This document shows, one piece after another, positions 49,901 to 60,107 of a stretch of DNA of 64,000 nt. How positions within the stretch are numbered: position 1 is the stretch's first letter; every line of letters begins with the position of its first letter. The position numbers and the translations under genes were made by a program. Source of the DNA: Epiperipatus broadwayi (lineage: Eukaryota; Onychophora; Udeonychophora; Euonychophora; Peripatidae); contig JAQFVV010000012.1 of assembly GCA_028023455.1 (NCBI GenBank), positions 4,430,023-4,494,022 of the forward strand, in the 5' to 3' direction. Below the pieces are notes generated by a model. It was not told the DNA's origin, did not search any database, and saw only the letters and a list, made by a program, of their open reading frames with translations.

Positions 49901-50640
49901 TATATAGTGGCAACTTAATAAATTACAAGATATAAACAATATAAAAAAAATTGCAAAAATTTACTTGAATTATTTTCTAGTGGTTAATATATATATATTC
50001 AAGTTTTTATTTTTATCAAAGCATCTTTTACTTTAACTCATTCCTATTACAACTATCCATCAGCCCATTCAATGGAACAATTTATTCTTCAACAAGTTAT
50101 TATATGGTATAAAGGTATCTTCACAGTCTGTGTGTAAGAGCAGTGTGATAAAGAGAATTGTATATTTTCAGCCTATCTTTGGTTTTTTTCTTATACAATG
50201 CTATTCTTAATTATTACCACTACATGTATATGCAAGATAAATTAACCTTGTGTTATCACAGTTCTGACAAAGATCTTTCCATGAACTCCTAATTATATAT
50301 CTTAATAGGGAGGAAGTATTCAAATTTGTCAATATTTTGGCATCTGATATTTACTTCTATAAAAAGTCTATTGCTTTTGTTTACAGACATAGTAATATTC
50401 CTATGGAGAAATATTTGGTAGGTAGGCAGTCCTTGTTATTATTCTGTCTTTCCATAGTATATAAAGTTAATTGCTGAAGATATTTAAATGCTGATAAGCA
50501 GTTTTGAGTACTATGCATTATCACCACACTAATTAAGAAAAGCCATCTATTAATCTTTCTATGTATGAATAATTTATTTTCTTTCTTGTTAGACATGATA
50601 AATCACAAATGGATATTTGACATTTTTACCATGAAAATAT
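46985..50640. other. AT-rich non-coding stretch
   Basis: About 3.6 kb without a supported gene. A direct repeat of about 30 bp containing AAAGTTATCTCTGTTTACATGG occurs at about 49283 and again at 49668. The frame 48304-48510 has no recognised motif. 47900-49100 is biased toward C on the plus strand relative to G, without obvious cause. Confidence 0.4.
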
Positions 50641-50660
50641 TTCTTCCTGAACACACAAGA

Positions 50661-50683
50661 ATATATATATATATATATATATA
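50661..50683. repeat. (TA)n tract at the left edge of the Ty3/gypsy insertion
   Basis: A run of AT dinucleotides abuts the outer end of the left LTR. A second AT run abuts the right LTR at 58342-58352. Confidence 0.9.
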
Positions 50684-52345
50684 CCGTAGTCGAATATGTG
50701 TCTATCGAAACACCGGCCTCTTAGGCAGAGAAGAACATACTCAGAGAGTATGTATGCCCAAACGATAGCTATAAAGTATATAACTAGTGTTACATTTCCA
50801 GGACATAACTTCTTCTCAACTGTTGAGTTCAACACCAAGTTCAAAGTACTTTGTTGTTTCGTGTAGACACGGGCACCAGCTATTTATTCTGAAAGAATAA
50901 ACAACGCACTTTGAGCAATGGCCACTAACTCAACGCCTAAATCCATGACTAGCTCAGTTATTTGTAATCACTATCCGATTATACATAATTAGTGGTTAAA
51001 AGAATTGATAAAAGAATTGTAAAAGGAATTTATAAAAAGAATTGACTGACAAATAAAGTTTAATTTTAAAGACAATTTATTAACTAACATTTACTAATTT
51101 TAAACATTTTATAATTCCAATAAAACACACGCATATTTTAAATTAACATTTCTAAACTAGTTTAAATATTCCTGTAGATTTTAATAATAGAACACTGGTA
51201 TTTATCTAATTTAACTAATAACACTGATATAATGATCACGCACATATTAACTCATACACTCACATATATAATAATAAAGTATTACATAGCATTTGAAACT
51301 TAAACACACATATCAATAGTTCATTTTATGTATGATATAGAGTTCATATAATTAGACTCTTGGAGGATTCGCATGAATTAATGCAATGCAATGGCTATTA
51401 CAGTATAAATGAAAATAAGCAAATGTTTTACCTAGGATTTTGAACGTAGATTTAGAATTATGTTTTCTTCTTGTTTGTTGCTTTTTCCAGATGACTGGGA
51501 CATTTCCTTGATGAGTTTCCTTATTATTCATGATCATTACTATTGGAGACAATTAGATATTGACGGAGATTTCCAAGTTGTTAAGTTGACATTATTTCAC
51601 GGGCAGATCTTGCTGTTTTCATCGGACATCAGGCTGTGGAGAAAACGTGCATTCCCAAAATCTTCTCAGCACTGCATTTTGTTTCTGGATACCATTAACT
51701 TAACTGACTCAATTAATTTCTGAACTCAATTCGCTCAATTAATTTGTGAACTGAACTGTCTGATAAAAAAGTCTATTTATACCTGCGATGTGTTGTCCTT
51801 GTAATATCTTCCGGCAAAATCTGTTGTCAAAATTCCAGTGATAATCCTTTGACAACGTGTTTTGGAAGATTGCTTAATTAGTAATAGCCATGCAAAACGT
51901 ATTGTTTTATATTTTAATTAATATCTAATCCTTTGGAGACAAGCTTTTTAATCCTGTAGTTTTATATTTTAATTAATAGCCATTGCCGTGTTTTTTTAAT
52001 GATAATCTTCTTTAACTTTCATTTATTTATAATAACATTTATTACGCATACATTTATTCTATTATTGACAATCGCACATATATAACTAGTTTTAAGATTA
52101 CTTTTTCTTTAATTAAACTCGAATGAAAAGAGATTTATATTTTTAAACTTTTTAAATTATATTTTTACGAATACTAATAAAAACTCTTTACGAAAATAAA
52201 CTGTAATAAACTCTTAAACTTTTAATTTTACAGCAAACTAATTTTGTTTACATAAAGAAACCTTTTAGATTTTTATAACATTTATTATTTTAATAATTTT
52301 TTAGGCAAAATCATCATGTGCCAATTTCAATATTGGTACATTACA
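50680..52345 (-). mobile_element. 3' LTR of a Ty3/gypsy element
   Basis: About 1,666 bp. On the minus strand it starts TGTAATGTACC right after the purine tract AAAGGGAGGGCAG (52358-52346) and ends near ACTACGGTATA. It matches 56699-58345 almost throughout by eye, with scattered substitutions and two small indels. The terminal CA has become TA in this copy, next to the (TA)n tract. It is long for an LTR. The plus-strand frame inside it (51460-51723) recurs in the other LTR because the two are copies. Confidence 0.9.
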
Positions 52346-52362
52346 CTGCCCTCCCTTTGAGA
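52346..52362 (-). promoter_or_regulatory. polypurine tract
   Basis: The minus strand reads TCTCAAAGGGAGGGCAG immediately before the LTR start TGTAATG, the expected primer site for second-strand synthesis. Confidence 0.85.
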
Positions 52363-52727
52363 GTAAAATGCATCATTTTTGACCATTTTATCTCTGACAG
52401 CTTTAAATCTTAATTTATTATTTTTTTATTTTATTGACATGTTATTTATTTAATTCCATCACTTTATTTAAACCTTTTATTTTATTCATTTACTTAATCC
52501 TATAATTGTTACTCTTAAATCATTCATTTGACCTACTTATTTGACTTGATTTTATTGATATATATTTTTTTTACTGTTTATTTACAAGCGTTTCTTCTTA
52601 CTTAATATGTGCGTGGGGAAAAAAAATCTTTTATTCAATAAAGCCTCCTTGTTATTATTATTATTTCTAAATTTCATTTAGTATTATTACCACTTGTCTG
52701 GTGGCTGTTTTTCTCTTTTCACTAACC

Positions 52728-53717
52728 TCAATGACCAGGCATTATATGTTCCTTTTCCTCCATTCCCTGTGCTATCACAAACGCATTATTACCGTATTGC
52801 CGCTTGATGATATAGGGGCCATCGTATATTGGCTGGAATTTTTTGTATATATGTTTTTCAGGATGACTCACTGGATGAACTCTCACCATGACCTCATCTC
52901 CCCTCCTGAATATGGCCTTAGGTCTTCCCTGCCTCTTCTGCCATAGCATGCCCATTTTTCTTAACCGGTTAAGTGCTTGCTTAGCATCTCTTCTCTGGTT
53001 GATTGGATTTATCCCCACTGGCAATTTAGTCTCAAACAGATATGGAATATTTCTTCCAAAATGTAGCCGAACAGGTTCGAATCCTGTAGACTCATTTCTT
53101 GACCAGTTTATCATGTTGACTATTCGTGGTGTTTCTTTCACCCATTTGCGATGATCATCCTGTATATAAACCTGAAATAAATGCCCCAACTCCCTCATAA
53201 CCCATTCACATGGATTAGACTGAGGGTTACGAATCGATGTAAGTATATGTCTTATCCCATGCCTGTCCATCCATTTCTTCCATTCGCTAGATATAAAGGG
53301 CATTCCATGATCCGACAGAATTTTGTCTGGAATTCCTACAGTTTTAAAGTATTGTTGCTCCAAAACTCGAATAGTTTGTCTTGCATTAGCTTGAACTACT
53401 GGATATGCCACTACCAGCTTCGAAAACACATCATACATTACCATGAGATACTTCATTTTATTGAATGGAGGCAGAGGTCCATGGAAGTCTATTGCTAGTA
53501 AGATGTTTGGGCACTGGGCATATATATGTTGCAGAAGCCTGACTCCTGATGTGTTAGCAGGCTTGGTTGCTGAACATATGGTACATCTACCAATCATGTC
53601 TGCAATATTGGCATTCATTCCTGGCCAGTAAAACCAATGACTCAGCCATCCTTCCACTTTATTTGCCCCATAATGTCCGTAAGTGTTATGTGCATATTTA
53701 ATTATTTGCTTTCTCAT
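52728..53717 (-). CDS. Ty3/gypsy integrase (329 aa open segment of pol)
   Basis: An uninterrupted frame. Residues 1-45 form the zinc-binding N-domain (HNTYGHYG...CTIC). The catalytic core has Asp in LLAIDFHGPL, Asp in ILSDHGMPF and Glu in NPQSNPCEWVMRE. I count 34 residues between the second Asp and the Glu, one fewer than the usual DD35E, as in Ty3/gypsy lineages with an NP[VS]ER motif; the Arg after the Glu is Trp here. The C-terminus carries RRGDEVMVRV and the GPY/F module YDGPYIIKRQYGNNAFVI. No chromodomain follows and no env-like frame is present before the LTR. The domain inserts element cDNA into host DNA. This segment looks intact, but it is separated from upstream pol by frame breaks between 53717 and 53915. 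Confidence 0.92.
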   Translation of the reverse strand: MRKQIIKYAHNTYGHYGANKVEGWLSHWFYWPGMNANIADMIGRCTICSATKPANTSGVRLLQHIYAQCPNILLAIDFHGPLPPFNKMKYLMVMYDVFSKLVVAYPVVQANARQTIRVLEQQYFKTVGIPDKILSDHGMPFISSEWKKWMDRHGIRHILTSIRNPQSNPCEWVMRELGHLFQVYIQDDHRKWVKETPRIVNMINWSRNESTGFEPVRLHFGRNIPYLFETKLPVGINPINQRRDAKQALNRLRKMGMLWQKRQGRPKAIFRRGDEVMVRVHPVSHPEKHIYKKFQPIYDGPYIIKRQYGNNAFVIAQGMEEKEHIMPGH

Positions 53718-53914
53718 GGCGACCGGAAGAATAATGCATGTTTTTTTCCTTAATACACGCTGTAAGAGTCCTCCCTTTAAACAACAGTGATTTCAGTCCC
53801 TCCACAGTGGATTATTGGCCGTTTTCATTACAGGCTGATTGCATAAATACTCCATTATTTGTCTGCAGTCATTATCTTCCTCTTGCTGCTCCTTTAATCT
53901 ATGCAAATCATCTT

Positions 53915-54487
53915 CTATCCCCTTTTATATATTTTGGTGGCAGCTATATACGCTCTGTCACAACTCAAGTGTTGTTCTTGAGCTACTGGATATCGGCTTA
54001 AAGTGTCTGCCACAATATTCTCCTTGCCATGACAGTAAGCCACTTTGTAATTAAATTCTTGCAGAAATAAGCTCCACCTTATTAGCCTGCTATTATTCAA
54101 GAAGATGTGATTAATAAATTCGAGGCTCTTATGGTCAGTGATTACTACCACTTCAGAGCCTACTAAATACTGCCTGAATTTCTTGAATGCCCACACAATA
54201 GCTAGGGCTTCCTTCTTGGTTACAGTGTAGTTCACTCCCGGTCCCGTTAGTAAATGGATAATGAAACAAAGAACTCTGTGCTGTCCCTTTTCCTGTATCT
54301 GAAATAGTGTAGCCCCCAATCCAAACCTGCTGCTGTCTGTTTGTACAAAGAATGGTTTGTCGAAATCGGGATATGACAGCATAACTTTATTTAAAAATCC
54401 TGCCTTCACGCTCTGAAAACTATGCTCATGCTGTTCATTCCACACCCATGATTTCCCTTTTCTTAATAACTGCAGTAATGGCTCCAT
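53915..54487 (-). pseudogene. Ty3/gypsy RT thumb/connection and RNase H segment
   Basis: A 190-codon open segment. The first 35 residues (HEHSFQSVKAGF, SYPDFDKPFFVQTDSS) are the end of RT leading into RNase H. RNase H motifs follow in order: TDSSRFGLGATLFQ (first Asp), KKEALAIVWAFKKFRQYL (Glu), VITDHKSLEFI (second Asp) and HGKENIVADTLSRYP (last Asp). All four acidic positions are present. The domain would remove RNA from RNA-DNA hybrids. The frame ends at 53915 before the integrase, with a shift in between, and is cut off from the RT palm by a stop near 54588 and a shift near 54490-54590. Confidence 0.88.
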
Positions 54488-54587
54488 GTCAAGTGAAAAA
54501 TTTCTATAAAATCGATTATAGAAATTACAGAGTCCGAGAAAAGATTTAATATGTTTTTTATTCCGGGGTGTGGGAAATTCCTGTATT

Positions 54588-55061
54588 GCTCAGATTTTTT
54601 CAGGATTAGGTAATATTCCTCTTTCTGTAATTATATGACCTAAAAACTTGACCTCGTCAGTCATTATCTTACCATTATTTAAATTAATTCGAATCCCCTT
54701 TCTCTCACACTCCCCCAGCAACATTTCTATATGCACAACATGCTCATCTATACTTGCCGACGCCACCACGATGTCATCCACATACATTATAATTAAATTC
54801 TTAATATCATCTGACAATACTTGATCCAGACATTGTATAAGCCCTGCCCCACTATTTTTTAGCCCAAAGGAAATCCGGTTAAAATTATATGCATGTCCGT
54901 TATATTTAAATGTCATATATTTTCCGATCCTCTGGATGAAGTTTGATTTGCCAGTAGCTGGCAGTTAAGTCGAACGTCGAAAATATTTTCTTATTTTGAA
55001 ATTTCAATAACAATTCGCTCATAGGCGGCAGAGCATTAGTATCAGCTATTGTTATCTTATT
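54588..55061 (-). pseudogene. Ty3/gypsy reverse transcriptase palm, broken
   Basis: The open part 54916-54590 holds MTFKYNGHAYNFNRISFGLKN and the catalytic YVDD (54784-54773, inside LIIMYVDDIVVAS), then VKFLGHIITERGI, the usual block after the active site. A stop follows near 54588. Upstream, 55060-54917 is in a different frame, and a poly-T run (about 55099-55107 on plus) marks the likely slippage between the finger region in the neighbouring frame and this palm. The active-site residues are intact; the reading frame is not. Confidence 0.85.
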
Positions 55062-55873
55062 TAACTGCCATGCGTCCAAACATAACCAAATTGATCCATC
55101 TTTTTTTTTACAGTTATGATGGGGTTATTGAAAGGAGATGAACATTTAGATATAATCCCCCATTTAAGCATTTTGTCTATTTGTTCTTCTACTTCATGTC
55201 TATATTGATGAGGTATGGGATATGCATGGGCTTGATATGGTTGGTCTTTCATAAGCCTTATCCTGTGTTCATACCCTTGGATTACCCCAGGAACCTCGGA
55301 AAATATGCTTTCATATCTATTGAATAGTTTCTTCAGTTGGTCTCTTTGATTGTCATTTATGCATCTTGATTGATCCACCTTTTCCCCTATCTCTATTTCC
55401 ATTACTGCACTTTGTGCATCACTCTCTTTATTTATCTTATCTTTTTGGTGTTTTGTAAATGGAATTACTACATTGTTTATTTCTGCCCAACTTCGTTTAT
55501 AATCCAATACACAGCCTGTTTTGTACATAAAATCTGAGCCTAATATAACCTCGTGAATCAGTCCCTCCAAAATCTTCAGCACGTGCATATATTCTCTTTC
55601 TGCCATGTGTAATTTCACCCATGCCTGTTTGGATGCCAACTTCGCCTTCTTACCATTAGCCAACAAAACATATACTGTTTTTAATGGCAATATTTTAATT
55701 TCCAGGTCAATGTCACTTATTTTATTAAACATTTCCTGTGACATTACCGATACCTGACTTCCCAAATCAAACAATGCACTAGTTGCAATCCCCCCTACCT
55801 TTATCTCTATCTTTGGACAACTCTGAGGTGCCATTATAGGCATGCTTTCTTCTCCACTACATACCAGATTCAC
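55061..55873 (-). pseudogene. Ty3/gypsy protease plus RT finger region (270 aa open segment)
   Basis: Residues 20-110 form the aspartic protease: ALFDLGSQVSVMS in place of the family's D-[ST]-G-[AS], so the catalytic triad reads DLG and should be inactive, and VILGSDFM is the second conserved motif. Residues 170-255 lead into reverse transcriptase: LFNRYESIFSEVPG, HAYPIPHQYRHEVEEQI and MLKWGIISKCSSPFNNPIITVKKK. The frame then shifts at an A-rich run and ends. The substituted protease triad and the shift make this copy non-autonomous. Confidence 0.88.
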
Positions 55874-56031
55874 TACTTGTCTATGAAAAAATGTAATAAA
55901 TAACTCCCCTGTCTGCCACCTGCCTGCTCTACTTGAAACTTAACCTTTTCCTGTAGCTCCTCCTCCCAATAGTTTGCCAACAACGAACACTTGTATTCAC
56001 CGAACATTGCCGGTTTTACACATAATGAATT

Positions 56032-56301
56032 CTACCAGAGCTGAGCTTCTCCCTGTATGTGACTGCAAGCTAAGGCAATTCTTGCTTCCTCACTTAAACT
56101 ATTCAAGGTGCAATAATGTTCCAAGCTCTCTAAGTGATCACTCAGATTCTCCCCTCTATTCCCTGAGAATGCTTTTATTTTTAGCAGCTGATTTACTTCC
56201 TCCATTTTATGTATGTGCACCCATGTTTTTCCATTCTCATGTTCCCTTTCTAATGCCTCTACTCTTTTTATTACTTCCTCCAGCTCTATATCTTTTCCCA
56301 T
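56032..56301 (-). pseudogene. Ty3/gypsy gag fragment (89 aa)
   Basis: It starts MGKDIELEEVIKRVEALERE, a coiled-coil-like N-terminus, and continues to KIKAFSGNRGENLSDHLESLEHY and ARIALACSHIQGEAQLW, the conserved capsid core layout of Ty3/gypsy Gag (F.G......W....E...). A stop follows at once. Only about 150 bp separate this from the protease frame, so most of capsid and the zinc-knuckle region are missing. The gap points to an internal deletion. Confidence 0.8.
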
Positions 56302-56677
56302 TTTGAAACCATATATTTTATTTTTTTTTATTTCAAACTAGTGCATACGTTAAACTAAATTTAATATACAACTTATTTATTTATTTTTCTTACTAAAACG
56401 GAAACATATACTGACTCCATCCTTTTTGTCCTTTTTTCTACCCAATCTTAATGCCTTAACTCTGCCCATAATACCCAATTGTCTCTGATTTACCATAATG
56501 ATTTATTTTAGATAACATAAATAGCATAAATCTCTTTTCATTAAAGAAAAAAAAGTTTTCGGTCAATTCTTTTTTTTTTTAAATTAAAACTCTTTCACAT
56601 ACATGATTTAGCTTTTGTATAAAAAATTTTTTAAACAAGAAACAAAGTATTTAGTTACTATTGTTTCTTAGGTCCAG

Positions 56678-56698
56678 CCCCAAGTTGGGTATAGCCAT
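56678..56698 (-). promoter_or_regulatory. candidate primer-binding site
   Basis: One base inside the 5' LTR the minus strand reads TGGCTATACCCAACTTGG, starting with the TGG complementary to a tRNA CCA end. I could not match it to a particular tRNA. Confidence 0.5.
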
Positions 56699-58345
56699 TG
56701 TACTGTATTCGAATATGTGTCTATCGAAACACTGGCCTCTTAGGCAGAGAAGAACATACTTAGAGAGTATGTATGCCCAAACAATAGCTATAAAATATAT
56801 AACTAGCATTACATTTCCAGGACATAACTTCTTCTCAACTGTTGAGTTCAACACCAAGTTCAAAGTACTTTGTTGTTTCGTGTAGACAGGATGCCAGCTA
56901 TTTATTCTGAAAGAATAAACAACACACTTTGAGCAATGGCCACTAACTCAATGCCTAAATCCACGACTAGCTCAGTTATTTGTAATCACTATCCGATTAT
57001 ACATAATTAGTGGTTAAAAGAATTGATAAAAGAATTGTAAAAGGAATTTATAAAAAGAATTGACCGACAAATAAAGTTTAATTTTAAAGACAATTTATTA
57101 ACTAACATTTACTAATTTTAAACATTTTATAATTCCAATAAAACATGCATATTTTAAATTAACATTTCTAAACTAGTTTAAATATTCCTGTAGATTTTAA
57201 TAATAGAACACTGGTATTTATCTAATTTAACTATTAACACGCACATATTAACTCATACACTCACATATATGATAAAGTATTACATAGCATTTGAAACTTA
57301 AACACACATATCAGTAGTTCATTTTATGTATGATATAGAGTTTGTATAATTAGACTCTTGGAGGATTCCCACAAATTAATGCAATGCAATGGCTATTACA
57401 GTATAAATGAAAATAAGCAAATGTTTTACCTAGGATTTTGAACGTAGATTTAGAATTTTGTTTTCTTCCTGTTTGTTGCTTCTTCCAGTCGACTGGGACA
57501 TTTCCTTGATGAGTTTCCTTATTATTCACGATCATTACTATTGGAGACAATTAGATATTGATGGAGATTTCCAAGTTGTTAAGTTGACATTATTTCATGG
57601 GCAGATCTTGCTGTTTTCATCGGACATCAGGCTGTGGAGAAAATGTGAGTTCCCAAAATCTTCTCAGCACTGCATTTTGTTTCTGGATACCATTAACTTA
57701 ACTGACTCAATTAATTTCTGAACTCAACTTGCTCAATTAATTTGTGAACTGAACTGTCTGATAAAAAAGTCTATTTTTACCTGCGACGTGTTGTCCTTGT
57801 AATATCTTCCAGCAAAATCTGTTGTCGAAATTCCAGTGATAATCCTTTGACAACGTGTTTTGGAAGATTGCTTAATTAGTAATAGCCATGCAAAATGTAT
57901 TGTTTTATATTTTAAATGATATATAATCCTTTGGAGACAAGCTTTTTAATCCTGTAGTTTTATATTTTAATTAATAGCCATTGCCATGTTTTTTTAATGA
58001 TAATCTTCTTTAACTTTCATTTATTTATAATAACATTTATTACGCATACATTTATTCTATTATTGACAATCGCACATATATACGCACATATATAACTAGT
58101 TTTAAGATTACTTTTTCTTTAATTAAACTCGAATGAAAACAGATTTATATTTTTAAACTTTTTAAATTATATTTTTACAAATACTAATAAAAACTATTTA
58201 CGAAAATAAACTGTAATAAACTCTTAAACTTTTAATTTTACAGCAAACTGATTTTGTGTACTTAAAGAACCCTTTTAGATTTTTATAACTTATTTATTAT
58301 TTTAATAATTTTTTAAGCAAAATCATCATTTGCCAATTTCAATAT
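56699..58345 (-). mobile_element. 5' LTR of the Ty3/gypsy element, outer 13 bp missing
   Basis: It matches the left LTR (50680-52345) across its length and ends CAGTACA on the minus strand, complementary to the TGTA start. At the outer edge the match stops after GCCAATTTCAATAT and continues as an AT run, so the first 13 bp (including TGTAATG) are gone. A 12-bp tandem duplication CGCACATATATA is present at 58068-58091 only in this copy, and a 14-bp block near 57237 is absent here relative to the left LTR. Confidence 0.9.
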
Positions 58346-58359
58346 ATATATATGTTTTA

Positions 58360-59875
58360 GTAAGTTCAAGGCATATATATATAGTGTATATAAATTATTT
58401 GAAAATACTAAAACTCTGAACAAAATTAAAATGCATTAGTTGTTTAAAATTGTTTATATGGAAACCATGTAAAGTAATAAATTTGAGTTTCTTAAAATCA
58501 ATAAAATTAATTGAAATGTTACTTGGAAATAGAAAGATATATCAATTAAGCAATTAGATAAAACTAACATTATAAATTTCTTCACTGGAACACATACAAA
58601 TTGACTGATTATTGAAGAAAGATCTGTACAATGAGATTACATCCTTTCGTTTGATAACAGGACAGCAAAAGACTATTTTTAACTAGTTTTTAGGTACCTA
58701 TTTCATAAAATGAAGAAAACGAAATGTTTGTTAAAAAATTACTAAAGTAGGTATATTTGTATATATATAGCTATTAAAATGCTTAAGCTCAGTAGCATAT
58801 ATTCTATATTAAAATTGTCATACAAGAACATTTTGAAATACAGGTGTATTAAAAAAAATAAAACCATTAGTAGGACGACATATATTGGAACAAATTTGTT
58901 CATTATTTAATTCATGATATATATGCAAAACTTGTAATTTTGAATTGAAAAATTACTGCATATAGTCCAATAAGCTTTATTTAAATTTAAAAATGATTTT
59001 TATAATATTTACAAGATATTTTTACAAACTTAAAATTATATCAGCTTTATATTAAAGGTATCATTCAAAATAATTTAATTACAGAGAAATGTTTTTTCTT
59101 GGCACAAAACATTCTTTTTATCATTAAATGTAATCTGTTAAAGTATTTTAATTTCAAAAATATATAATGCATTTACATATGTCACATTAAAATTTTACAT
59201 CCAATTTATCCATTACATATATTCTCTATTTTTTAATTCCTTCACGTTTGTTTTTGGAAGCACTTTTAGGATTTTAGTTATCTATTTTTTACTGCCATAT
59301 CTCCTAGATTAATTTCATTTTATTATATATTCTTTTTTTTAATAATTTCAGTGATATTAAAAAAAATGGATTTTTTTAAACTGTGCCTAATATTATCATT
59401 GGATTTTAATTTTGATCACTCCTTATGTATATATTTAAATATATTTCTATTTTATATGTAATTTAGTATTATTCTTTTATTAAATGTTCCTGTATCAGAT
59501 CCATCTATAATCAATGACAGCATATATTTATTACAAACGTTTTTTAGGCATATAATATGTACTTTCAATATTAAGGGCATAAATATATTTTAATATTAAA
59601 AATTATTCTTGTGATATAATCGGTTTTAAACACAGCTTGTTTTTCTTTGACATCAATTTAAAATTTTCTGACACTTATGTTTCAAATTGTAGTAATTTAA
59701 AATTCTTTATTCTTTATGATTTTTAAAGCTTTCTCTCTCTGTATATATATATGCTTTGCCTATCACAATATTAATTTATATATTGGATGGCTAAGCAAAC
59801 TTAATTTTAATAGTGTTTTTTTATTATTTAAAGTTGTGTTTTTAGTGAGTGTGGTACTATGTATATACATGCATC
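58360..59875. other. AT-rich spacer, nothing recognised
   Basis: No supported gene or shared repeat. Confidence 0.4.
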
Positions 59876-59876
59876 C

Positions 59877-60107
<231 letters not shown>

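Noticed and set aside
52701-54054. Several plus-strand frames of 60-105 codons
   Set aside because: They are antisense shadows of the integrase and RNase H reading frames on the minus strand.
51460-57721. An 87-codon plus-strand frame present twice with almost identical protein
   Set aside because: The two copies lie at the same place in the two LTRs, so similarity follows from LTR duplication. It is antisense to the element and resembles no known protein.
50680-58345. Endogenous retrovirus with an envelope gene
   Set aside because: Only about 380 bp lie between the integrase stop and the LTR, with no open frame, so there is no env. The domain order and GPY/F module fit a Ty3/gypsy retrotransposon.
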